Below, piece after piece: positions 1-7,804 of a stretch of DNA of 50,285 nt (its first letter is position 1; the number at the start of each line of letters is the position of its first letter). Source of the stretch: an uncultured Muribaculum sp. (GTDB lineage: Bacteria > Bacteroidota > Bacteroidia > Bacteroidales > Muribaculaceae); contig CAJTSK010000019.1 of the NCBI GenBank assembly GCA_910578835.1, positions 1 through 50,285 of the forward strand, given 5' to 3'. Position numbers and translations under genes: made by a program. The notes under the pieces are model-generated. The model worked only from the letters and a program-made list of their open reading frames with translations. It made no database searches and had not been told where the DNA came from.

Positions 1-96
1 AGCGTTCGAGCCATACTTTATTGCATTATCTGAGTTTTATCGGACAGCAATAATTTTTTATTATAATCTTAATAACGTAATATTATGGATTTTGGT

Positions 97-2109
97 TTAA
101 CGGATTATGGTGAGATTGCGGGGATGTGCCGAGACATGATGCTTACCGTCGGTGGCGAGCACACGCACAAGATATATTCCGGAATCTATTCCGGCTAAAT
201 CCCATTCATAACGGTCATTCCCGGCAATCGTCTCATATAACACGGTGTCGCCAAGTAGATTGGTAACAATCACCGTCACATCTACATTGCCCGACATGGT
301 ATGAGTCCACGAAAACTCCACACTCTCCCTCGCGACCTCATCGGGAAATAGCAGTTCTATCACAGGAGTGTCACCTGAGACGACAAATGACAGGCGTTCT
401 GTCACCCGGTTACCGGCATTGTCACTCACCGCTACAGAAGCCTCATGGGTTCCGGGGGCAAGATGAGAGGCGACCGCGCTGAGCCTTACAACATTACCGT
501 CGACACTTTCAGCCACCACCGGTAACCTCACTCCGCCGTCAACAATCAGCGAAGGTGACGCGCCGAGCATACATGACCCGCTGTTTACGCCGCTACCGTA
601 ATCGCTTACCTCGGCAACTATAACGCCATCTTCGTAATACATCGTAACTGCCGGAGGCACACTGTCAACAGGCTTGCCGGAAGCCGCGGTCAGACTTGCA
701 CTGCCCGACACTCCGCTACCCTCCTTTCCATCGTCAGAGAGGAAATGCACCGCCATCCTTATATCACCTGGCTCCACCGCCGGAAGAGTCACCGGAGCCG
801 AGAAACGTGAAGCCCTTACCGGCACCTTCCCGCGCCACAAAATGTCGCTGCGACATGTCACGACTCGCGCTCCGCCACCGCTGTCGTCAATTGTCGGCAT
901 CTTGCGTGCAGGCGCATATATTGCCAGAGAGGCATCGCCATCATAAAGCAATCCGTCGGGTGACACGATTTCCCCCGTTACCTCAAACTGGTCCCACGGA
1001 CTCACTCTCACCGGCATCTCGCACTCCACCTGCAGCTCCGGCACATAATATGGCAAAGCGGGGTCACCGACAAATGTATAGGCAATCACATTACGTCCGA
1101 AAGAGATGTTGATTGTCCGCTTAGCCGCCGCGATACACTCGCGCTGCACCGCGAGCCATAAGTCGCCGACAAATACCGTGGCTTCAGCGGAATTGCGTTC
1201 ACGGAGAAAGCGAAGGGCGATTTCCTGATTATATGACGAATACACCGCTGTCGTAGCGGCTATTACCCCTATCGCCCCGCCGTCACGATTATAAATCATC
1301 GCTTCGGCGAGAGTAGTCTCGAAATTGCGGAATGCGCCTATCGCACAAGAGCAAAACAGCGCCCATGGATGATGGGAGTGTCTTATCGCAGAAGCCGTAT
1401 TGACATTCCAGATACCTTCGCCGGTAACAGATGTCGCACTGCCATGACCTACATAAATCATCAGGTCGACACCCTCTTGCAAAGCATCAGTTAATCGTCG
1501 TGAGGTAATCTTAGCCTCTCCGTCGACCACGCGGTCAAGCCCCACATAAGCCTTATGTACAGTTGCATCCGGAAATTCGGCGGCAAGACGCTCAGCCCGG
1601 TCAAGATGCTCATGCTTGTCACCGTCGTCACACGCGATGAGTATGTCGCGGCTATAGCGTGAGGTGGCCTCAGTCAGATACCGCTCCACTTTTGCCGTGT
1701 AGTCGGCAAGCTGCGATGGATTTACCGCCGGTATGCGCCCCACCGCGATATCAGGTATCGTAAACCACTCCTCGGCATCAGTCGAGGCTTCAGAGAGCAT
1801 TCCATACCACGCATCGGAGTGCTCCGGGTCATATCCCTCGCCAATTATCAGCAGATATCTAAGCCCGTCGGCATGGCACTTCCTGACATAATCTTTCACA
1901 GCGTCAGCCTCAGGCACGGGCGCGATATCCGTATCGGTGACCACATCCACCACCAGCCCCTGCATGACGCGATGAAGCTCGGCAAGCGACTGAGCCTCAG
2001 CCTCCATTTGAGCAGGAGTCAATATAAGCATGTCGGCACCGGAGAGCATAAACGCGATCGGCGACAATACACTCAACGACATAAGCCGGAGGTGACGCAA
2101 GGGATTCAT
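97..2109 (-). CDS. Short gingipain-family (C25) peptidase with C-terminal sorting domain
   Basis: A 670-residue protein with a hydrophobic N-terminal signal (about 1-25) that starts almost directly with the C25 caspase-like fold. The catalytic His is visible in VGHGS (H222), and the nucleophile is most likely C255 in CSCAIG, by comparison with TCDF of the PorU protein encoded upstream. After the protease come Ig-like segments (about 370-590) and a C-terminal module ending in SGIYLVRV...LTIIR, which resembles a type A type IX secretion sorting domain. It lacks the long N-terminal beta region of PorU, so it is a PorU-related short paralogue, perhaps a secreted cysteine protease or an accessory sortase. 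It is third in an operon after rex and a degenerate FAH-like gene (31 bp gap). The family call is firm; the substrate is unknown. Confidence 0.8.
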   Translation of the reverse strand: MNPLRHLRLMSLSVLSPIAFMLSGADMLILTPAQMEAEAQSLAELHRVMQGLVVDVVTDTDIAPVPEADAVKDYVRKCHADGLRYLLIIGEGYDPEHSDAWYGMLSEASTDAEEWFTIPDIAVGRIPAVNPSQLADYTAKVERYLTEATSRYSRDILIACDDGDKHEHLDRAERLAAEFPDATVHKAYVGLDRVVDGEAKITSRRLTDALQEGVDLMIYVGHGSATSVTGEGIWNVNTASAIRHSHHPWALFCSCAIGAFRNFETTLAEAMIYNRDGGAIGVIAATTAVYSSYNQEIALRFLRERNSAEATVFVGDLWLAVQRECIAAAKRTINISFGRNVIAYTFVGDPALPYYVPELQVECEMPVRVSPWDQFEVTGEIVSPDGLLYDGDASLAIYAPARKMPTIDDSGGGARVVTCRSDILWRGKVPVRASRFSAPVTLPAVEPGDIRMAVHFLSDDGKEGSGVSGSASLTAASGKPVDSVPPAVTMYYEDGVIVAEVSDYGSGVNSGSCMLGASPSLIVDGGVRLPVVAESVDGNVVRLSAVASHLAPGTHEASVAVSDNAGNRVTERLSFVVSGDTPVIELLFPDEVARESVEFSWTHTMSGNVDVTVIVTNLLGDTVLYETIAGNDRYEWDLAGIDSGIYLVRVLATDGKHHVSAHPRNLTIIR

Positions 2110-2140
2110 AAAAATGTGAATATGTTGGTATATATCGAGA

Positions 2141-2704
2141 TTACTTTATGCGGAAATGGAGCGATTCCACACCATTGAGAGAGCCGGTGACTACAGTGTC
2201 GACAGGGAGGTTAAAGGCAAAACAGTCACGGCAGGTAACGATAATATCGCCTATCTTCATCACGCTTATCGCGCTCGACTGGGCAAAGAGCCGGTAGGCG
2301 TTGACTATCTCGCCCGACAGGTCGACAGAATGGTCGCAGATAGTAGCGGTAAGAGGAGCCGACGGGTCGGCGACAGGCTGCCACTCTCCGAGAATAATAG
2401 CACCCTCGTAGGAGTTGAGCAGACCATGCTGTAATCCGGCATGTGACTCAATCGCATCATCGGGGCGCGTAATCACGCATAGCGCCATCGCGTCAAGATA
2501 GCGAGACGCAAAGCGTTCACCTACATTTTTGCCAAGCCTGCCATTACGCAAGGCAAATCCGAGGCGGTAGCTCCAGCAATCTGAAAACGAAGGCACAAAA
2601 AACGGTTTTCCATCCTTTATGATTGAAGAATCGGGCATGATGTCCACTCCAAGCGGAGAGTAGATTTCCGAGCCGGGCATACGGTCGAAGGAGAGTATTT
2701 TCAT
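2141..2704 (-). CDS. Degenerate fumarylacetoacetate hydrolase-family protein
   Basis: This 187-residue protein keeps the frame of small FAH-family hydrolases: an N-terminal MKIL strand, DSSIIKDGKPFFVPSFS (family form: D.ALLKDGKPFFIPDFS) and RLGKNVGERFASRYLDAMAL. At the site where the family has its E-x-E metal ligands (EVHYEVE) it reads SDCWSYRLGF, and the later GIDFTARDLQ motif reads CVITRPDDAI, so the Mg2+ site appears to be lost. The start codon overlaps the rex stop (ATGA at 2701-2704), which points to translational coupling. The role is unknown; a non-catalytic or altered function is inferred. The family assignment rests on remembered motif similarity and is moderate. Confidence 0.6.
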   Translation of the reverse strand: MKILSFDRMPGSEIYSPLGVDIMPDSSIIKDGKPFFVPSFSDCWSYRLGFALRNGRLGKNVGERFASRYLDAMALCVITRPDDAIESHAGLQHGLLNSYEGAIILGEWQPVADPSAPLTATICDHSVDLSGEIVNAYRLFAQSSAISVMKIGDIIVTCRDCFAFNLPVDTVVTGSLNGVESLHFRIK

Positions 2705-3372
2705 TTCTCTGACTTTGAGGCTTTGCTTAATCCGAGGCGATTATACATCACCGCCAGATGGGCGTAAATAGATGTGTTCTGTATCACGATTCCCTCCGGC
2801 GCGGTGATGCGGAAAGGAGAGAAATTCCACAAAGCCTTTATACCGGCATCCACAAGGAGGTCGCTCACTTCCTGAGCATGTTCAATCGGCACGGCAATGA
2901 TACCGATTTCAGCTTTCAGCGCCGAAAGACGCTCTTTAAGCTCCGAGATGTCATATATGGGTACACCGCACACCTGCTGTCCCACTTTTTCAGGCTTGAT
3001 GTCAAATCCGGCTACTATGTTTAGTCCGTAATTGGAAAGACCGGAATCCTGGATAAGCGAGTTTCCAAGACTTCCGACGCCCATCATCACTGCATTATGA
3101 CCCACCTTGAAACAAAGGAAATCCTGAAGCTCACGCTCCAGCGAAGCCACCTCGTAGCCTATCCTTGTCTTACCCTTTATGTTGAGAAACGACAGGTCCT
3201 TGGCTATCATGGAAGCGTCCACATTGATTTCCTTGGCTATCTGGGTCGACGAGACATACTCCACCCCGCTCTCCTTGAGCAAGCTCACATAGGCGAGATA
3301 CCAGGGCAATCGCCGCAGCGTAGGCTCCGGCAATATGTCACGAGATGCTGATGTTGTTCGATTTGTAGCCAT
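2701..3372 (-). CDS. rex: Redox-sensing transcriptional repressor Rex
   Basis: Rex senses the NADH/NAD+ ratio and represses fermentation and redox genes. The protein (223 residues from this start) has an N-terminal winged helix (VSSTQIAKEINVDASMIAKDLSFL), where the recognition helix carries the Rex-typical pairing of S/D residues, followed by a Rossmann fold with GVGSLG, the GFDIKPEKVG segment and the C-terminal NTSIYAHLAVMYNRLG helix used in dimer swapping. I place the start at 3372 (MATNRTT) and not at the upstream ATG at 3411, because a consensus promoter (-33 at 3411-3414, -7 at 3384-3391) would start transcription between them. It is the first gene of an operon with the FAH-like protein and the short C25 peptidase. 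Confidence 0.93.
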   Translation of the reverse strand: MATNRTTSASRDILPEPTLRRLPWYLAYVSLLKESGVEYVSSTQIAKEINVDASMIAKDLSFLNIKGKTRIGYEVASLERELQDFLCFKVGHNAVMMGVGSLGNSLIQDSGLSNYGLNIVAGFDIKPEKVGQQVCGVPIYDISELKERLSALKAEIGIIAVPIEHAQEVSDLLVDAGIKALWNFSPFRITAPEGIVIQNTSIYAHLAVMYNRLGLSKASKSEK

Positions 3373-3383
3373 AGTCTTTACTG

Positions 3384-3414
3384 CAAAGATAGCAATAATT
3401 AGACAAGCCACAAA
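3384..3414 (-). promoter_or_regulatory. rex promoter (Bacteroidetes consensus)
   Basis: Read on the minus strand: TTTG at 3414-3411, a 19-bp spacer, then TATCTTTG at 3391-3384. This matches the TTTG(N19)TAnnTTTG consensus exactly. The predicted transcript starts about 10 nt before the rex ATG at 3372. Confidence 0.8.
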
Positions 3415-3492
3415 AATTAAGAGTGTTTTAGAACGAGTTCCTTAATATTTCTACCTGTTGCGCGACACGGCATATACGCGCCGAAGCCCCGA

Positions 3493-6400
3493 TTACGGAG
3501 CGGCGACAGCGATTTTCTTCGCCTTACTGTGATACATTTCACCGTCGCCATCTATTGTGGCGCGGTAAACATATATGCCGCGCGGCACGCGACGACCGGC
3601 ATTGTCGCTAAGATTCCATGAAAATGGAGTCCCGGCAGTGTCACTGCGGTCGGTGCGGCTTTGACTCCACACCAGACGCCCCATCAGGTCATACACGGCG
3701 ATAGTCACATCGGTGCGCGAGGTCGGGCGATTGTGCTCGACATAGAAATTCACTCCCGTTGTAGCCGGATTGGCATCGGCATATATATTGATTACTTCCG
3801 GCACAGTGCCTTTCTTCACATTAAACGTGATTGTCGACTCGGCATAATTGTTGGAAGTGTCCCAGACTCTAAGCCGCAAGTCGTGGCTACCCTCGCCAAG
3901 ACCCGAAAGCGGATAGCTGAACGAACCACTTAACGGGCCCTCGTCGCCGGGCTCATAATATTGCGTAAGGTCGGCATAGGAGGTTGTGCCGTCAAGCAGC
4001 AGCGACATCTGATGTCCGATGCCGGCAGCCGAGATATTGATACCTACATTGTCTCTCACCCTGCCTATCACCGTAGGAGCCTCGTTGACAGTCTGTCCGT
4101 CGGAAAAGGCGCTGCTGTTAAGCGCAAACAGCTCGATTACCGGAGGCTCCGTATCGGCGGTGGCATCCTCAGAGTAGCCATAAACATAAAAATCGCGGTT
4201 CACACCCGATGCATCAACGCCGTTTTCATCCCAGGCATAGAGGTTGAGCGCAGCGGGGCGGAAATTATATGATATCTCCGAGGGCATCGCCAGCGTAAAG
4301 CTGAACTTGCCATCTTTCACCTGCTCTTTTCCGATATAAAGGCGGTCGCCCTGCTCCTCGAAAGTGATTGCCTCACCTTTGCCGTGGGCAAGACTCGTGG
4401 TGCTGTACTCGGCATCATATAGCGTGGGTACGAGCGTTCCGTTAAATCCGGTCACCTCATTGCCGGCATTGTCCACAACACGTCCTTCCAGCAATACGTT
4501 TTCGCGCGCCTTGATTGTCGGCTGAGCCTCCTTGTCGACAGCGACACCGTTTATGGCGTCGAGCACCATATGATGATCAGGCACGGCGGCATACAGTGCA
4601 GGGTCGCCGAGGAGCACGTAACGGAGCTTGTTGGTATCGCTTACTGAACCGCTACGCGCATTTTTGGCATTTTGCAATATTTCGCCTATGGTGTGACCGT
4701 CGCCGTTGACCACGGCATTAGCCATGGCAAGCGACATATGCTCATTAAGAGATATAAATACCGGACGTGTAGCGGCGATGGCAGCGATGATACCGTTGGG
4801 GTTGAAAAACATCACCTCGGCTCCCGACTCATCCACAAGGTCCCATCGCAGGAAGTCGCATGTGGCGGCATACAATATGGGCTGATGCTTGAAATTGACG
4901 GCATCAAGGTCCTGCATGGTAAGTAGCCCCTCTCCGGTCCAGCTGAAAGTATTGGCATGACCGATATACCACCACCACATCACACCCTGGTTGAGATAGC
5001 GGAACATCCTGTCATGAGCACCTGTGGCAACCTTGTCAAAAAGGGGGAAAGCGTCGACATATACCTTGGTAAATATCTTGTTTCTTCCCGACTCTGTGGC
5101 AATCATCGCCTTATAGACTTTTTCAGTCTGATTGAGGTGGTCGCCGCCATCCTCATCGTCACAGGCGAGTATTATGCGGTTTTTCCAGTCGCTTTTATTA
5201 TCATCGGCGATATAGCTTCGTATCTTCTCTACCGTCACCTGCGCCTCAGACTGCGTGGTGACCGGTATGCGCCCCACGGCTATGCAATGATAGTCGGTGG
5301 CGGGATTTGCTCCGGAACCGTCACGCAGAAACGCAAGATAGTCTTCCGTAGTATAAGAGGTATTGTCGTGGGAGCCGTCGACGCTCTGCCACTGGAGCAG
5401 CACAGGGCGGTTCATCGCCTTCACCTCCACCGAGAGCTGACGCTGGTCATATATGCCCCTGCCGAAGAGCAGCGCATAGCGGAGTGTGCTTTTGTCACTC
5501 CCCTCCACGGCTCCACGGTCCCAATGCATTTTCAACAGCCGGCGGAATGCGTTGACATCGGGTGTTCCCGATGAAAATTCATTAAATATGTCATCCTGCG
5601 TGTACACGGCAACCTTGAGCGGATGGTCTTTCGACTCACGGTGAAGCGCGGCAATCTCCTCAGCCTGCTGAAGCCATTCCTTTGCGGTGATTATCACCAT
5701 TTCGGGAGTCTCTTCGCCATGTATATCCTGGTTGGCGACTGAGCCTTCATACTCCGGGGTGAGGAATGTGGCGTCAGGATTCCAGGCGACATAGGTGCGT
5801 AATCCGCTTTCGCTTGCGCTCCATGACAACGCCGACCCTTGCAGCGAGCTCTCCACGCGCTTTTCAGCCGCGATATCGGTTACATCCCAGAGGCGTGTCG
5901 AGGCTGCGGCGCCGTCGAGGGTGGCGCTACCGCTGTCAAGCCTGAAAATAAGCGACCCTTTGTCAAGGCGCAACCGGCGATTGTAGGTCAGCTCCAGATA
6001 ATCGAGGCGAGCAAGGCGCAACGTAGACGCCGTAGTTACGGCAACCCCTACATTCACCTTATCGCCTGTCGACGCATGGGTCACGTTTTTATAGGGAATC
6101 GTTTTCAATATGTAATGGCGGTGACCGTCGGTGCCGCTCGCTTCTATGACATTTGCCGAGTTTGATGACAGCGCCGTACCGTCAAGCGACATATCCACCC
6201 GCGTTGTGCCGGAAAGGGTATTTGTGGCAAATGAGCAGACAAGTGACAGACGGTCATCAGCACGGTCGGGAAGTTCAAAGGGAAATGTGCGGTTGCGGGT
6301 ATTGACAAAGTCCTCTCCGAGAAACCGATGTCCGGTCGAGCCACCCGACACCAGCTCACTCTCATGGAGCAGCAATTCGGTAAATGAGGTCACACCGCCC

Positions 6401-6867
6401 GATGCAGCGCCGGAGCCGGTGACACCCATGGCAATATCCGCGCCGGTATCCGACACAAAATAGTATCCTGCCGTAGAGAAGTAATTAAGCGAATGAGTCC
6501 AGCCGTTACGTGACGAATATTCCCATTTCACCGGACCTCTGCCATAAAACACCACTCCCCTGTCGGTTACCTCCATCGGCGCGAGAGGGAGGTCGTCGAC
6601 ATAATTTGACGCCGAAAGCACATCGCTTATCGGCTCGCCGCCGTAGCCATACACGCGCACACGCGACAAGTCGGTGAATCCCCACGACTGCAGGGTAGCG
6701 GCAGGAATCATATAGAGTCCCGTTGTATTAACTTTTATTTTCACCCATTTGCCCGAAGACAAAACCGATGACCCGGCATAAGAGTCGGCAGAAAACGCCA
6801 TTACGCGCCCCGGCAAGAGCAAAAGCAGTGATATGATGGTAGTTACGCTAATGATTAGTCTGTTCAT
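3493..6867 (-). CDS. porU: Type IX secretion system C-terminal signal peptidase/sortase PorU
   Basis: PorU is the outer-surface cysteine transpeptidase of the type IX system; it removes C-terminal sorting domains and attaches cargo to anionic LPS. From the chosen start (MNRLIISVTTI, a clean signal peptide) the protein has 1124 residues, a normal PorU length. It has a long N-terminal beta region, a C25 domain with GRGIYDQR, IILACDDEDGGDH, YIGHANTFSWTGEG (His637) and AATCDFLRWD (Cys670), Ig-like repeats, and a C-terminal type A sorting domain (NLSDNAGRRVPRGIYVYRATI). PorU keeps its own C-terminal domain, so this fits. The upstream in-frame ATG at 6921 would put charged residues ahead of the signal peptide. 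In Porphyromonas, porV follows porU; here rex does, so porV must be elsewhere. Confidence 0.9.
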   Translation of the reverse strand: MNRLIISVTTIISLLLLLPGRVMAFSADSYAGSSVLSSGKWVKIKVNTTGLYMIPAATLQSWGFTDLSRVRVYGYGGEPISDVLSASNYVDDLPLAPMEVTDRGVVFYGRGPVKWEYSSRNGWTHSLNYFSTAGYYFVSDTGADIAMGVTGSGAASGGVTSFTELLLHESELVSGGSTGHRFLGEDFVNTRNRTFPFELPDRADDRLSLVCSFATNTLSGTTRVDMSLDGTALSSNSANVIEASGTDGHRHYILKTIPYKNVTHASTGDKVNVGVAVTTASTLRLARLDYLELTYNRRLRLDKGSLIFRLDSGSATLDGAAASTRLWDVTDIAAEKRVESSLQGSALSWSASESGLRTYVAWNPDATFLTPEYEGSVANQDIHGEETPEMVIITAKEWLQQAEEIAALHRESKDHPLKVAVYTQDDIFNEFSSGTPDVNAFRRLLKMHWDRGAVEGSDKSTLRYALLFGRGIYDQRQLSVEVKAMNRPVLLQWQSVDGSHDNTSYTTEDYLAFLRDGSGANPATDYHCIAVGRIPVTTQSEAQVTVEKIRSYIADDNKSDWKNRIILACDDEDGGDHLNQTEKVYKAMIATESGRNKIFTKVYVDAFPLFDKVATGAHDRMFRYLNQGVMWWWYIGHANTFSWTGEGLLTMQDLDAVNFKHQPILYAATCDFLRWDLVDESGAEVMFFNPNGIIAAIAATRPVFISLNEHMSLAMANAVVNGDGHTIGEILQNAKNARSGSVSDTNKLRYVLLGDPALYAAVPDHHMVLDAINGVAVDKEAQPTIKARENVLLEGRVVDNAGNEVTGFNGTLVPTLYDAEYSTTSLAHGKGEAITFEEQGDRLYIGKEQVKDGKFSFTLAMPSEISYNFRPAALNLYAWDENGVDASGVNRDFYVYGYSEDATADTEPPVIELFALNSSAFSDGQTVNEAPTVIGRVRDNVGINISAAGIGHQMSLLLDGTTSYADLTQYYEPGDEGPLSGSFSYPLSGLGEGSHDLRLRVWDTSNNYAESTITFNVKKGTVPEVINIYADANPATTGVNFYVEHNRPTSRTDVTIAVYDLMGRLVWSQSRTDRSDTAGTPFSWNLSDNAGRRVPRGIYVYRATIDGDGEMYHSKAKKIAVAAP

Positions 6868-6979
6868 ATATTGCAAATACAAGATAAAAAGCAACCGGGC
6901 AACGTCGCAAAACCGATACAAATCAAGGGCATTACAACATTCCCGCCTGAAAGTTATAACGATTTTTTACCCTTCATTA

Positions 6980-7009
6980 TTGTCAATCCGGAAAAAAGTA
7001 GTAACTTTG
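6980..7009 (+). promoter_or_regulatory. Promoter of the SRP RNA
   Basis: TTG at 6980-6982, a 19-bp spacer and TAACTTTG at 7002-7009 match the Bacteroidetes TTG(N19)TAnnTTTG consensus. Transcription would begin at about 7014, exactly where the terminal stem of the RNA begins. Confidence 0.8.
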
Positions 7010-7013
7010 TCGC

Positions 7014-7110
7014 GGGTAAGTCCTATACGACCAGCTCCCCGGGAACTCCGCCAGGCCTTGATCGGAGCAACGGTACCGGGTTGTAGCGGTGCGATGTAGT
7101 CAGCTTACCC
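7014..7110 (+). ncRNA. ffs: Signal recognition particle RNA (4.5S-type)
   Basis: A 97-nt RNA that binds Ffh to target nascent membrane proteins. The ends pair (GGGTAAG at 7014-7020 with CTTACCC at 7104-7110), and a second helix pairs the CTATACG side with CGATGTAG. The apical domain IV contains CAGG, ten bases, then AGCA: the same spacing as the Ffh-binding internal loop of the E. coli 4.5S RNA. A consensus promoter ends just upstream and a run of seven T follows at 7111-7117. The gene lies between porU and a tRNA, both of which are on the opposite strand. Identification is from structure and motif only. Confidence 0.82.
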
Positions 7111-7117
7111 TTTTTTT
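7104..7117 (+). terminator. 3' end of SRP RNA with T-run
   Basis: The closing strand of the SRP terminal helix (7104-7110) is followed directly by seven T residues (7111-7117), so the RNA's own helix probably serves as the intrinsic terminator. Confidence 0.6.
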
Positions 7118-7210
7118 GTATCCCTACCCCACGTAAACACATCATCACGCCGGGTCGACCCTGACACCGACACTTATTTTAAACAAACTCTAAATACGTA
7201 TAAAAAATAA
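7118..7210. other. Gene-free spacer between SRP RNA and tRNA terminator
   Basis: AT-rich spacer between the converging SRP RNA and tRNA-Arg transcripts. I see no gene or clear repeat in it; it contains the T-rich tract that follows the tRNA terminator hairpin (read on minus). Confidence 0.5.
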
Positions 7211-7238
7211 GGATGCATCACATGGTGGTGATACATCC
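7201..7238 (-). terminator. Intrinsic terminator after tRNA-Arg
   Basis: An inverted repeat GGATGCATCAC / GTGATACATCC (7211-7221 with 7228-7238, one mismatch, short loop) is followed on the minus strand by a T-rich tract (TTATTTTTTA). It ends the tRNA transcript. Confidence 0.75.
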
Positions 7239-7248
7239 TGTAAAGGCG

Positions 7249-7320
7249 TAGCCCGGAGCGGAATCGAACCGCTATCTAAGGTTTAGGAAACCTCTATTCT
7301 ATCCGTTGAACTACCAGGCC
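7249..7320 (-). tRNA. tRNA-Arg (anticodon CCU)
   Basis: The reverse complement folds as a cloverleaf. The acceptor stem is GGCCTGG with CCGGGCT, then the D-arm, an anticodon stem GAGGT/ACCTT with loop TTCCTAA (anticodon CCT), and a T-arm AGCGG-TTCGATT-CCGCT. The discriminator base is A at 7249; the 3' CCA is not encoded. It reads AGG codons. A -7 box (TATCTTTG on minus, 7342-7335) lies just upstream, and the 350-bp inverted-repeat element begins only about 29 bp beyond that box. Confidence 0.93.
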
Positions 7321-7334
7321 GGCATTATTTTCGG

Positions 7335-7342
7335 CAAAGATA
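7335..7342 (-). promoter_or_regulatory. -7 box of tRNA-Arg
   Basis: TATCTTTG on the minus strand matches TAnnTTTG and sits 15 bp upstream of the mature tRNA end. I see no clear TTTG at the -33 spacing. Confidence 0.5.
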
Positions 7343-7370
7343 CGAAATTTATCGTAGAATAACAGCATTA

Positions 7371-7720
7371 AGAGCTTGTTTAATAATAAATGTTGCTGTC
7401 AGGGTCGTATAGCTTGAGGCGATTTTCAACATGTGACGAAGGAGTGTACTTTATGTACACGACTGAGGAACAGGGTGAAAAGCGACCAAGATATACGAGA
7501 CTAAAGGTAACTTTATAATCACTCAACCTCTTGACGGACTTTGAAACAAATGCAAAAATATATCAACGATATGAAACAAATTACCTCCCGTCGGTCATTC
7601 GCCGGCATCTTTCCGCCTGCTCTTCGGTCGTTATGGAATCCCATAACTCCCTCATCACAAACAAAAATCTGCTCGACGAATGACCGCCCTGACAGTAACA
7701 TTTATTATTAAACAAGCTCT
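7371..7720. mobile_element. 350-bp MITE-like element, copy 1
   Basis: A 350-bp unit bounded by 34-bp terminal inverted repeats (7371-7404 and 7687-7720, one mismatch at base 25). It contains more symmetry: GTGTAC/GTACAC near 7450-7470, GTTATGG/CCATAAC around 7629-7646, and CGGTCATTCG (7592-7601) facing CGAATGACCG (7677-7686). A second copy of exactly the same length lies at 49931-50280 in the same orientation with about seven substitutions. The only open frame is 60 codons without family resemblance, so the unit looks non-autonomous. I see no convincing target-site duplication. It is placed between the tRNA-Arg promoter and the pectinesterase terminator. Confidence 0.8.
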
Positions 7721-7741
7721 AAAAATACAAAAACGGAGATA

Positions 7742-7779
7742 TCAAAAAAAGGTCGCGCCGTAACTGCTACGACGCGACC
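7742..7779 (-). terminator. Terminator of the pectinesterase gene
   Basis: Stem GGTCGCG (7751-7757) / CGCGACC (7773-7779), extended by CGT/ACG after one mismatch, is followed on the minus strand by seven T (7750-7744). Confidence 0.75.
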
Positions 7780-7804
7780 CATATGTATTATGGACCGTGG
7801 GATT

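Noticed and set aside
3460..3481. GCGCG/CGCGC hairpin after porU as a terminator
   Set aside because: No T-run follows on the minus strand, and the loop is long; not supported.
4957..5574. 205-codon plus-strand frame inside porU
   Set aside because: Antisense to the C25 catalytic region; no domain signature.
7519..7701. 60-codon frame inside the 350-bp element (also at 50079-50261)
   Set aside because: It is conserved only because the element is; it overlaps the terminal repeat, has no promoter box and no family resemblance.
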